Below, piece after piece: positions 1 to 7,136 of a DNA stretch of 19,571 nt; position 1 is the stretch's first letter, and each line of letters begins with the position of its first letter. The notes under the pieces are model-generated. The model did not search any database. It had not been told where the DNA came from and saw only the letters and a list, made by a program, of their open reading frames with translations. Source of the stretch: Alphaproteobacteria bacterium (GTDB lineage Bacteria; Pseudomonadota; Alphaproteobacteria; RUG11792); assembly GCA_025998575.1 (NCBI GenBank), contig BNWD01000008.1, forward strand, positions 1 to 19,571, written 5' to 3'. Position numbers and translations under genes: made by a program.

Positions 1-127
1 TGATAAAATTAAATTAAATTTTTATTATTTTCAATGTACTTTTCAAACATTCTAAGTGAATTATCGATATTAATATCTTGAATTTCTCTGTCATTTTGCA
101 ATTCGCTCATTTTTTTCATCAATTCTT
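1..127. repeat. Left arm of a 127-bp perfect inverted repeat
   Basis: Each base i from 1 to 127 is the complement of base 2388-i, so this block is the exact reverse complement of 2261-2387. Identity stops sharply at 128. The left limit is the window edge, so the repeat may run further left. Read on the plus strand, 1-17 is the last few codons and stop of a vgrG identical to the one ending at 2371. Read on the minus strand, 9-127 is the 3' end of atpF. The atpF part has no visible function here, which points to a recent duplication, gene conversion or an assembly artefact. Confidence 0.95.
9..127 (-). pseudogene. atpF 3'-end fragment (partial duplicate)
   Basis: About 39 codons including the stop, identical to the C-terminal end of the intact atpF at 1867-2379. 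There is no start codon and the match breaks abruptly at 128, where unrelated sequence begins. It is a passenger of the inverted duplication, lying next to the tail of a presumed second vgrG to its left, and should have no function of its own. Confidence 0.85.
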
Positions 128-138
128 AGTTCTCGAGC

Positions 139-363
139 TTATATATCCTTCTTCTCTTGCCTTCGAAAAGCAGCACGTAACGACCTTGATATTCCCATTT
201 TCTTGTAACGGATCATGTATTCGCAAAAGCATTTCTGATTTTCCGGCATCATAGGCCCACACAATATAAAACATTCATTATCACCGCTGATATTATCACC
301 GCAGATTGTAGACACGATATATTTTGCCATTTCTTCCGGCGTCTGCCCTGTTTTCGCGTTCAT
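139..363 (-). CDS. Small hypothetical protein, 74 aa
   Basis: I do not recognise this protein. It is 74 residues, without a signal peptide or membrane segment. It has four cysteines (in STICGDN, FILCGP and KCFCEY) and a basic C-terminus (SRSLRAAFRRQEKKDI). It reads away from atpB and ends 11 bp before the inverted repeat. It occupies the place where atpI often lies, but on the other strand and without AtpI-like helices. No good Shine-Dalgarno precedes the ATG. The frame is open for eleven further codons upstream, without a standard start. Composition looks coding-like, but a chance frame or a remnant is possible. Confidence 0.4.
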   Translation of the reverse strand: MNAKTGQTPEEMAKYIVSTICGDNISGDNECFILCGPMMPENQKCFCEYMIRYKKMGISRSLRAAFRRQEKKDI

Positions 364-389
364 CGCATCTGGCGTCAGTTCTTTTTTCG

Positions 390-398
390 TGATATACT
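390..398 (+). promoter_or_regulatory. Putative atpB promoter (extended -10)
   Basis: TGATATACT at 390-398 fits an extended -10 (TGn followed by TATACT). I see no good -35 box about 17 bp upstream. Transcription would start near 405, giving a leader of about 24 nt that contains the GGAGG at 419-423. Confidence 0.4.
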
Positions 399-428
399 AA
401 TAGTATGATAGTTGATTTGGAGGAATAG

Positions 429-1175
429 ATGGTTGATGCTATGTCGTCATTTGAAGTTAAAAACATAATTCCATTGAGTCTTTGCGGTTTTGATATTTCG
501 ATCACGAATTCGTCGCTGTTCATGTTTTTGGTTGTTCTGGTCGTGTGGGGCGTTTTTTCAATTGGGACGATGCGCAAAGGCTTGGTTCCTGGGAAGGCGC
601 AGGCTGTTGTCGAGTGTGCTTTCAGCTTCATTGGCTCTATCATAAAGACTAATGTTCCAAAAAAATGTGCTGAAGTTTTTCCTTATATGATTGCCTTGTT
701 TTTGTTTATTGTGCTTGGAAACGTGGCAGGCTTGTTCCCGTTTGCGTTTTCTTTCACGAGTCAGCTTATTGTGACTCTTGGAATTGCGATGGCTGTTTTT
801 TTGGCGTCTATTATTGTTGGCTTTTGCAATCAGGGGATTTCGTTTTTATCGCGCTTTGTGCCGTCTGGAGTTCCTGGCTATTTGGCACCGTTTATGATTG
901 TTATTGAGTTAATGTCGTTTTTCTTTCGCCCGATTAGTTTGGGAATTCGGTTGTTTGCAAATATGGTTTCCGGCCATATCATGATAGAAGTGATCGCCAG
1001 TTTTGCTGCGTCGATGGCTGGCATTTTGGCTATTTCATATTTTGCTGTTGTGCCTGTCGTTGTGAACGTTTTGTTGAATGCGTTCAAGTTGATAGTCTGC
1101 GGTTTGCAGGCGTATGTGTTTGTGGTTTTGTCTTGTATATATCTGTCGGAATCGTTTGAGAAACCGGCGCATTAG
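429..1175 (+). CDS. atpB: F1Fo ATP synthase subunit a
   Basis: Subunit a of the membrane Fo sector forms the proton half-channels against the c-ring. The 248-residue product is strongly hydrophobic with several membrane helices. The family hallmark helix is present (FRPISLGIRLFANM), with the essential arginine at residue 174. The ATG at 429 is preceded by GGAGG at 419-423; a second in-frame ATG at 441 is less well spaced. It is the first gene of atpB-atpE-atpF'-atpF, the usual alphaproteobacterial Fo operon; the F1 genes are normally at another locus and are not in this window. No atpI lies upstream. Length is normal. Confidence 0.97.
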   Translation: MVDAMSSFEVKNIIPLSLCGFDISITNSSLFMFLVVLVVWGVFSIGTMRKGLVPGKAQAVVECAFSFIGSIIKTNVPKKCAEVFPYMIALFLFIVLGNVAGLFPFAFSFTSQLIVTLGIAMAVFLASIIVGFCNQGISFLSRFVPSGVPGYLAPFMIVIELMSFFFRPISLGIRLFANMVSGHIMIEVIASFAASMAGILAISYFAVVPVVVNVLLNAFKLIVCGLQAYVFVVLSCIYLSESFEKPAH

Positions 1176-1191
1176 TTGAAGGAGAGTTGGA

Positions 1192-1419
1192 ATGGATGTT
1201 GGATCTGCAAAATTAATAGGGGCTGGAATCGCCGTTATTGGGCTTTTTGGCGTTGGAATCGGGCTTGGAAATTTATTTTCATCTTTGTTAAAATCGATTG
1301 CGCGAAATCCATCTGCTAAGAACGAATTGATGTCTGCGAACATGTTGTGCTTCGCTTTATTGGAATCGATTGCGTTGTTAGCGTTCGTTGTCGCTATGAT
1401 CATTTTGTTTGCGAGTTAA
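1192..1419 (+). CDS. atpE: F1Fo ATP synthase subunit c
   Basis: Subunit c builds the rotating proteolipid ring. The 75-residue product is two membrane helices joined by a polar loop (ARNPSAKNE). The first helix has the glycine-rich packing motif GVGIGLGN. The proton-binding carboxylate is Glu58, in ALLESIALLAF. AAGGAG at 1179-1184 lies 7 nt before the ATG. It follows atpB by 16 bp and precedes atpF' by 3 bp. A glutamate with no obvious sodium-ligand set around it suggests proton rather than sodium coupling; that is inference. Confidence 0.97.
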   Translation: MDVGSAKLIGAGIAVIGLFGVGIGLGNLFSSLLKSIARNPSAKNELMSANMLCFALLESIALLAFVVAMIILFAS

Positions 1420-1422
1420 ACT

Positions 1423-1860
1423 ATGATTCCGCAGCTTGACTCACATTACTATTTTTCTCAGTTATTTTGGCTGTTTATCTGTCTGTTGCTGCTTGTCTTT
1501 CTTTTCAAGAAGTCTTTCGTTCCGAATGTGAATTCTATCATAGAAAAAAGAACATCTCATATAGAGAAGTGTAATTCTGAAATAGAATCTTTGGACAATA
1601 ATATAAAAGAATTATCTAAAGATCTTGCTTTGATTCAAGAAAATGCGCGAAAAAAATCGTCTGAAATTATTGATTCGGCAATAAAAAAAGCCTCTGAAAC
1701 TATTGTCAAACAAGAGCAAGCGCTTAAAAACGAAAATGATGCATTAATTGCGGAAACTCGAAGCCAATTGGATGAAGAAATGGAGAACTTGCAATCAATA
1801 ATCAAAGAGCAAGTGAATACGACCGCTCAGATTGTTTTAGAGAAACTTTTGAGGAGTTGA
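1423..1860 (+). CDS. F1Fo ATP synthase subunit b' (peripheral stalk)
   Basis: One of two b-type peripheral stalk subunits, which hold F1 against Fo rotation. The 145-residue product has one N-terminal membrane helix (about residues 9-27, rich in Leu, Phe and Trp), then a long charged helix with coiled-coil character to the C-terminus. It starts 3 bp after atpE with only a weak ribosome site, so translation is probably coupled. Being the first of two tandem b-like genes, it is the b' (atpF' or atpG) member. Paired b and b' are typical of alphaproteobacteria and photosynthetic bacteria. Confidence 0.9.
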   Translation: MIPQLDSHYYFSQLFWLFICLLLLVFLFKKSFVPNVNSIIEKRTSHIEKCNSEIESLDNNIKELSKDLALIQENARKKSSEIIDSAIKKASETIVKQEQALKNENDALIAETRSQLDEEMENLQSIIKEQVNTTAQIVLEKLLRS

Positions 1861-1866
1861 TAATAT

Positions 1867-2379
1867 ATGGGGTCAATTTTTCTCGATATTCACACATATA
1901 TAATCCTGAGTTTTGTGATAATGCTGGTTGCTGTGTTCAAATTCGGCTGGAAAAAAGTTTCTGATAATTTGCAAAATAGAATTGATTCTGTCAAAAACTT
2001 ATTGTCTGACCTAGAAATTAAGAAGCAGAATTCTCTTGAGGAAATTCAGAAATTGCAACAAGAGATTGCAAAAGCAAATGAAATACTTTCGAAAAGCGTT
2101 CAAGAGGCGAATGAAGAAGCTGAAGAAATTAGTGAAAAAGTTGCGTCGTCAGTCGAGGAGTTGATTTCGAAAAAACAAAAAGAATACACAGAAGTCATCA
2201 CCAAGATAAAAGCGAGTATGTTGATTGAGCTGCAAAGTAAAATAGTTGGCTTGATAGAGAAAGAATTGATGAAAAAAATGAGCGAATTGCAAAATGACAG
2301 AGAAATTCAAGATATTAATATCGATAATTCACTTAGAATGTTTGAAAAGTACATTGAAAATAATAAAAATTTAATTTAA
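1867..2379 (+). CDS. atpF: F1Fo ATP synthase subunit b (peripheral stalk)
   Basis: The second b-type stalk subunit, 170 residues. It has a single N-terminal membrane helix (about residues 8-26) and a long charged amphipathic helix rich in Glu, Lys and Gln. GAGGAG at 1851-1856 lies 10 nt before the ATG. It ends the Fo operon and overlaps the convergent vgrG by 9 bp. Its last 119 bases are duplicated in inverted orientation at 9-127, so recombination between the two copies would invert most of this operon. Confidence 0.93.
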   Translation: MGSIFLDIHTYIILSFVIMLVAVFKFGWKKVSDNLQNRIDSVKNLLSDLEIKKQNSLEEIQKLQQEIAKANEILSKSVQEANEEAEEISEKVASSVEELISKKQKEYTEVITKIKASMLIELQSKIVGLIEKELMKKMSELQNDREIQDINIDNSLRMFEKYIENNKNLI

Positions 2380-2387
2380 TTTTATCA
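2261..2387. repeat. Right arm of the 127-bp perfect inverted repeat
   Basis: Exact reverse complement of 1-127. This arm spans the last 119 bases of atpF, the overlapping stop codons of atpF and vgrG, and the last codons of vgrG. The repeated unit therefore crosses the border of two convergent genes and is not a mobile element with its own ends. Because the left arm is cut by the window edge, this arm may extend further right, into vgrG. Confidence 0.95.
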
Positions 2388-4530
2388 TTCCGCCTTTGAT
2401 GGCGACAACTCCTGAACCGCTTATATTCATCATAGCTTTCGCATTTATGTTCGCAGTTGCGTTGCAGGCAATATCAAAAGTGGTTTTTGCCTCGAGTTTG
2501 GTTGTCAAAGACGCGCATTCAAACGAAGTTTTCCAATCGAATTTTGCGCTCAAAGCTGAAATTGAAAAATCTTTTACAGCCTTCAATGAGAGAATATCTT
2601 TCGAATCGAGTTTCATTGCTTTTTTCGACAAAATCTCTATCTCACCATCCGCCTCTATTTTTATATTTTTCGATGCTTTTATTGAAATATTGTCGGATGC
2701 GGTTACAGAAATGTTGCCTTTTTCCAAGATGATTTCATAATTCCCTTCCTTTATCGTCAATTTGTCGTTGCCTTTCTCCAATTCAATTTCGTGATTCCCT
2801 TCTTTTATCGTTAATTTATCGTCGCCTTTTATTATCAAAAGAGAATTTTCGACTTGGGGACCATTTTCATTCTTACTCTTAGCATTATTTTTATTATCAC
2901 TTTTATTCTCGTTTTCATCTTCCTCTTTCTCTTCAGGTTTACTTTCCAAAACTATCTTTCTCGATCCGTGATTCAAAGTGCCGGTGATACTATTTTCGAC
3001 AATATACGTGACATCTTTTTGCGCATGAATAAAAATTTCCTCTTCTTTTGCTTTGTCATTAAATCTGAGCTCATTGAATCCTATTTTCTTATAAGATTTT
3101 GTATAAAAAGTCGAAACAGTGTTTTTTTCTTTTGGATAATTTGCCGGAGGTTTGTTTATCCCGTTATAGACGCACCCCGTGATTAGCGGCTGGTCCGGAT
3201 CGCCATTGATGAAAGTCACCAAAACCTCCATGTCGATCCTTGGAATCACTAACCCGCCGAACTTGCTGCCAGCCCACGATTGAGCGACCCTAATCCAACA
3301 GGAGCTTTTTTCGTTTTTTTCAGCTTGCGAATCCCAGTGAAACTTGACTTTCACCTGCGCATCCTCATCGCAAAAAATTTCTTCGTCGGGAATTCCTGTA
3401 ACAATCGCTGTTTGACTCCCGAAAATTCTGTTTTTCTTATGAACATTGGCCGGTCGGAATGAAACATCGCTTGGAATTCCAACAAAAGAGTTGTGATACG
3501 CTGGCGTTTCGTTATCTTCAGAAATTTGGTTTATCGTGTGTTTCACGGAAATCATGAAAAATTCTCCGTTATGAGCTGTGCTTGTTGAGCCGGATATTTT
3601 GCAAATTTCTCCAGAGGCGACGTATGGGCAATAGCCGCTCCCGTTTATAGTTTTCAAGATGCTGTTGTCGCACTCTAAAATGGTTTTCGCGATTTTGTCA
3701 CCAGCGGGTTTTTCGACAAAAAACGGATCGAAGATTTCTTTGTTTCCAATTTTATATTTTTCTTTTGTGTCCGATGCGGCACCTTTAATCGTCTCCGCGG
3801 TTTTGACGACATATGCAAACGAATTGACCTGCTTCGTCCCTATCGATGTCGAAAACGAAACGTTGTAAAGCGAGTCCAAAGTCAACGTCGCATTTGTCGC
3901 CGGCTTCCTTATCTTCAATTCGTCCCCAGTCTTTTTCACAGAAGCGCTGTTGTCAGAAATGACCAGAGTATCCTTGCCATCCTCGTGTTCAAAACTATAA
4001 AAAATCCCCTCCTCCTCCATGAGTCTCGATATAAAATGAAAATCGCTTTCTCCATATTGAACGCAAAAAATACGTTTTGAAGTCCCGCAAGATGTCAAGC
4101 TAATTTTGACATTTGAAACACTATTTTCCTTAAGGACGCTTTCTATAATATCTTTCACAGTCTTTTCTTGAAATGAGCGATACTTTCGTGTATAATTCGC
4201 GTGAATAAACGTTGGGGAGATTTTTAGAAACAATATATTATCTGTTTTTGTTGAGATCACATTTGGAATATTTTCGAAAGACGCCTTTTCAATTATTCCT
4301 GAAAAATATCTCTTCTTGCCCTCTTCGAGTTCCAAGCTTATAGTCGCTTGTGTATCTATAATTTTCTCTAAGTTTACGTCTTTATTTATCTGCAAAAAGA
4401 CATCAATTTTAAATAATTCCGAGACAGTTTCGAGTATTTCAGCGCGCATTATAACTGCATCTTTTAACGTCGAATGATTTAATTTTATATAAAGATTTTC
4501 TTGACTAGTCGGCAATAATTCAGGAGGCAT
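2371..4530 (-). CDS. vgrG: Type VI secretion spike protein VgrG (TssI)
   Basis: VgrG trimers form the puncturing tip of the type VI secretion tube and carry effectors. The 719-residue product has the N-terminal gp27-like domain (about 1-330), the gp5-like OB-fold region, and the family hallmark at 411-457 (CWIRVAQSWAG, VIPRIDMEV, NGDPDQPLITGCVYN). NELRFNDK and EEEIFIHAQKD follow. A charged Glu/Lys/Asn linker lies near 527-557, then two 18-residue repeats (571-606) and a beta-helix tail ending AIKGGMIKLN. No extra C-terminal effector domain is present, so this looks like a structural VgrG. Start is ATG with AAGGA 13 nt upstream. No other tss gene is in the window. Confidence 0.93.
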   Translation of the reverse strand: MPPELLPTSQENLYIKLNHSTLKDAVIMRAEILETVSELFKIDVFLQINKDVNLEKIIDTQATISLELEEGKKRYFSGIIEKASFENIPNVISTKTDNILFLKISPTFIHANYTRKYRSFQEKTVKDIIESVLKENSVSNVKISLTSCGTSKRIFCVQYGESDFHFISRLMEEEGIFYSFEHEDGKDTLVISDNSASVKKTGDELKIRKPATNATLTLDSLYNVSFSTSIGTKQVNSFAYVVKTAETIKGAASDTKEKYKIGNKEIFDPFFVEKPAGDKIAKTILECDNSILKTINGSGYCPYVASGEICKISGSTSTAHNGEFFMISVKHTINQISEDNETPAYHNSFVGIPSDVSFRPANVHKKNRIFGSQTAIVTGIPDEEIFCDEDAQVKVKFHWDSQAEKNEKSSCWIRVAQSWAGSKFGGLVIPRIDMEVLVTFINGDPDQPLITGCVYNGINKPPANYPKEKNTVSTFYTKSYKKIGFNELRFNDKAKEEEIFIHAQKDVTYIVENSITGTLNHGSRKIVLESKPEEKEEDENENKSDNKNNAKSKNENGPQVENSLLIIKGDDKLTIKEGNHEIELEKGNDKLTIKEGNYEIILEKGNISVTASDNISIKASKNIKIEADGEIEILSKKAMKLDSKDILSLKAVKDFSISALSAKFDWKTSFECASLTTKLEAKTTFDIACNATANINAKAMMNISGSGVVAIKGGMIKLN
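2713..2820 (-). repeat. Two tandem 54-bp repeats inside vgrG
   Basis: Units at 2713-2766 and 2767-2820 encode two copies of an 18-residue block, DKLTIKEGN(H/Y)EI(E/I)LEKGN. They differ by a handful of substitutions. They lie at the start of the C-terminal beta-helix, where repeat number sets needle length. Confidence 0.9.
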
Positions 4531-4572
4531 GTTGTCGTAAATTTCCTTAAAAATTCTTTAAATATTTAATAA

Positions 4573-4601
4573 ATTTTATTTCAAATTCTTCGCTAATTCA
4601 A
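4573..4601 (-). promoter_or_regulatory. Putative vgrG promoter
   Basis: On the minus strand, TTGAAT (4601-4596), a 17-bp spacer and TAAAAT (4578-4573) make a plausible housekeeping promoter. Transcription would start near 4566, about 36 nt before the vgrG ATG. The region is very AT-rich, so chance matches are easy. Confidence 0.4.
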
Positions 4602-4610
4602 ATTATGTGT

Positions 4611-4638
4611 TTGGCATTTAAGATTAAAATGCTAAAAT
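4611..4638 (+). promoter_or_regulatory. Putative rph-cca promoter (extended -10)
   Basis: TTGGCA (4611-4616), a 16-bp spacer and TAAAAT (4633-4638), with TGC directly before the -10 giving an extended element. The start would be near 4645, about 30 nt before rph. It is back to back with the proposed vgrG promoter. Confidence 0.5.
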
Positions 4639-4675
4639 TTTTAGGGAATGACTATTTAAAAATAACAGAGAATTT

Positions 4676-5404
4676 ATGAAAAGAACCTCAGGAAGAGAGA
4701 AGGACGAATTAAGAAAAATTGCGCTAATTTCTGACTATTATCCGCATTGTGACGGCTCGTGCTTCGTCAAATTCGGGAACACACACGTCATTTGCGCGGC
4801 AACAATCGAGGAAAAAGTTCCGTTTTTTCTGAAAAATTCAAGATCTGGATGGATCACGGCAGAATATGGGATGTTGCCCTGCTCCTGTTCTGAGCGGACT
4901 GATCGCGAGGCGGCGAAAGGAAAGCAGTCTGGCAGAACATTGGAAATTCAGCGTTTGATCGGAAGAGCGCTGCGATCTGTTTTGGATTTGAGCGTTCTTG
5001 GTGAGCGGCAAATAAAAATCGACTGCGACGTGATCCAGGCGGATGGCGGAACGAGAACGGCGAGCATAACTGGCGGATTTATCGCAATGTATGGCGCTTG
5101 TCAGAAACTGTTGCGCAAAAAGCGCATTGAAAAAAATCCGATCAAATCGCATGTTGTCGCGATCTCGTGCGGCATCGTCGAAGGCGCAATTTTGCTGGAT
5201 TTGGACTATACGGAGGATTCGAATGCGGATATCGACGCGAATTTTGTCATGTCGGATTCGCAGTTGATTGAAATTCAATCTTGCGGTGAGAAGCGTCCGT
5301 TTTCGGAAAAGGAGTTCGAGCATTTGTTGAATTTCGCAAAAAAGGCGCGAGAGGAATTGATAAACAAACAAAAAGAAGCTTTGGGATTGAAAATTGACGC
5401 CTGA
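4676..5404 (+). CDS. rph: Ribonuclease PH
   Basis: Phosphorolytic 3'-5' exoribonuclease that trims tRNA 3' ends. The 242-residue product is the usual length and has the family landmarks in order: SGREKDELR at the N-terminus, GWITAEYGMLP, REAAKGKQSGRTLEIQRLIGR, the phosphate-binding region DCDVIQADGGTRTASITG, and LLDLDYTEDSNADIDAN. The ribosome site is weak (AGAG). Its stop overlaps the proposed start of cca by 11 bp, which pairs two tRNA 3'-end enzymes: rph trims and cca repairs or adds CCA. In many alphaproteobacteria rph neighbours hrcA; here hrcA is about 7 kb away. Confidence 0.96.
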   Translation: MKRTSGREKDELRKIALISDYYPHCDGSCFVKFGNTHVICAATIEEKVPFFLKNSRSGWITAEYGMLPCSCSERTDREAAKGKQSGRTLEIQRLIGRALRSVLDLSVLGERQIKIDCDVIQADGGTRTASITGGFIAMYGACQKLLRKKRIEKNPIKSHVVAISCGIVEGAILLDLDYTEDSNADIDANFVMSDSQLIEIQSCGEKRPFSEKEFEHLLNFAKKAREELINKQKEALGLKIDA

Positions 5405-6506
5405 TTTTTATTTTTTGAGATTCCAAGAAACAGAGATTTTGTTTAAAATTTTCAATAAATATGAAATAAATGCAAGGTTTGTTGGAGGCTGCGTCAGGGA
5501 TGCTATTTTCGGAGAAAAAACAGACGATTTCGACATAGCTGTCAACGCAAATATATCGAAAATTATCGATATATTGACGAAAGAAAAAGTGAAATATGTT
5601 CCAATAGGCGCCAAATATGGATCCATATTAGCGCTAATAAATAACAGAAAATTCGAGATAACATCTCTCAGAAAAGATGAAAAATGCTTCGGAAGAGACT
5701 GCATACAATCGAACATTTCTAGCTTTGAAGAAGACGCAAAACGCAGAGATTTTACTATAAATTCTCTCTATCTTTCGCAGTCTGGAGAGCTGTTTGATTA
5801 TTTCTGCGGCGTCAATGATTTGCGAAAAAAAAACATAAAATTTATAGGAAATCCGGAGGAAAGAATAAAGGAGGATTATCTGAGAATACTTAGGTATTAT
5901 AGGTTTTGCGCGAAATACGGAGATTTGAAAAACGAATATAGCGAGATAATAAAAAAAATTTCATCGTCAATAAAAACACTTTCAATAGAGAGAATTCAAA
6001 ATGAACTATTCAAAATTATAGAGTCAAAACACGCGATAGAGATCCTAATAAATATGAAAAATTCTCATATATTTTCAAATATATTTGATGAGTTTCAGCC
6101 AAATTTGCAAAGCAAAACTATGGAATATTTATCACTGGAAGGCAAGTTATATTTGCTATTTTCTTTTGACGATCTTTTAAAAACTTTTCGTTTAACAAAA
6201 CAGCAAAAATTACGAATAAAAGAGTATAAAATATATGAAAACGAAAGCAAAGAATTTTGCTTTTACAAAAAAGGCGAGGAGTTTTTCAGGGGAATGGAAA
6301 TAATAAAATGCAGCAAGTTAAATGAGGAAATTGATTTGAGCATTTTAGATAAAAAATTCATAAAATTTCCTATAAAATTTCAGGATTTGCGTTGCGAAAT
6401 AAAGGAGGCTGCAAGGAAAATAAAGGCATGTGAAAAGTGGTGGGTGAATAATAATTGCGAGCCGAATGCTAAAAATTGCATAAAATATATTTTAAATTTG
6501 CAATAA
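5394..6506 (+). CDS. cca: CCA tRNA nucleotidyltransferase (class II)
   Basis: Adds or repairs the 3' CCA of tRNAs. The 370-residue product has the class II nucleotidyltransferase core: GGCVRDAI at 31-38, the metal-binding DFD (Asp45 and Asp47), EITSLRKDEKCFGRD around 88-102, RRDFTINSLY at 117-126, and LRILRYYRF further on, marking the neck region. The TTG at 5394 overlaps the end of rph; another TTG at 5415 is possible. The gene is strikingly AT-rich, using ATA for Ile and AGA for Arg, compared with rph before it. Its 3' end overlaps rnc on the other strand by 15 bp. Confidence 0.92.
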   Translation: MTPDFYFLRFQETEILFKIFNKYEINARFVGGCVRDAIFGEKTDDFDIAVNANISKIIDILTKEKVKYVPIGAKYGSILALINNRKFEITSLRKDEKCFGRDCIQSNISSFEEDAKRRDFTINSLYLSQSGELFDYFCGVNDLRKKNIKFIGNPEERIKEDYLRILRYYRFCAKYGDLKNEYSEIIKKISSSIKTLSIERIQNELFKIIESKHAIEILINMKNSHIFSNIFDEFQPNLQSKTMEYLSLEGKLYLLFSFDDLLKTFRLTKQQKLRIKEYKIYENESKEFCFYKKGEEFFRGMEIIKCSKLNEEIDLSILDKKFIKFPIKFQDLRCEIKEAARKIKACEKWWVNNNCEPNAKNCIKYILNLQ

Positions 6507-7136
6507 TTCCAACAGTTTTTTCGCTGCTAATGTTTCAGCGATTTTCTTAGAACTCCCTATCGCTTTAGCCTCCTTCCCGAGCGCAGAAACTGAAACCTCA
6601 AAAACAGGACAGTGGCTTGGTCCAGATATGGAAAGCAGCTCGTAACTCGGCATTTTCTTGTCTTTTGCTTGAGACAATTCTTGCAGTTCAGCCTTCGGAG
6701 CTTGTTTCGATATATCGAAAGTTTTAAACATATTTGCCCAAAGTTTTAGGATTATTTCCTTTGCGATTTCAAACCCAGCATCGAGAAAAACGGCGCCCAA
6801 AACAGCCTCGGTCGCGTCGGAAAGCACTGTTTTGTTTGTCGCAAGATCTTCTCCGGCCGTCAGAATCTCTTTGTCTATGCCAATTTCCTTGGCGATCTCA
6901 TAACACGCCTTCGCACAAACGAACGAAGCTTGTATCTTGGCGAGATCACCCTCATTATTTTTCTTGAAATTTTTATAAATATATTCTGCAATGACAAGCC
7001 CCAAAATCCGGTCCCCTAGGAACTCTAATCGCTCAAATTTTATGGAATATTTCTTTATGCTGGAATGTCGCAACGCATCTTTTATGAGCTCCTGGTTTTT
7101 GAAAATATACCCAATTGTTTCTTCGACAATCGTCAT
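6492..7136 (-). CDS. rnc: Ribonuclease III
   Basis: Double-strand-specific endoribonuclease that processes rRNA precursors and some mRNAs. From the chosen start the product is 214 residues. The RNase III signature ERLEFLGD is at 35-42, with catalytic Glu38 and Asp42; DATEAVLGAVFLD supplies Asp107 and Glu110. A double-stranded-RNA-binding domain follows (APKAELQELSQ to the C-terminus). I prefer the ATG at 7136 because it forms an ATGA overlap with the lepB stop and gives a family-like N-terminus (MTIVEETIGYIFKN). A start at 7181 would add 15 unlike residues inside lepB. It is last in its operon; era, the usual next gene, is absent. Confidence 0.95.
   Translation of the reverse strand: MTIVEETIGYIFKNQELIKDALRHSSIKKYSIKFERLEFLGDRILGLVIAEYIYKNFKKNNEGDLAKIQASFVCAKACYEIAKEIGIDKEILTAGEDLATNKTVLSDATEAVLGAVFLDAGFEIAKEIILKLWANMFKTFDISKQAPKAELQELSQAKDKKMPSYELLSISGPSHCPVFEVSVSALGKEAKAIGSSKKIAETLAAKKLLELLQI

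Noticed and set aside
2396..3868. Several plus-strand open frames inside vgrG
   Set aside because: They are antisense shadows of a strongly supported gene, with no motifs or ribosome sites.
4547..4561. CtrA-type TTAA-N7-TTAA upstream of vgrG
   Set aside because: The match is real, but the interval is so AT-rich that chance is likely, and it sits in the proposed leader rather than over promoter boxes.
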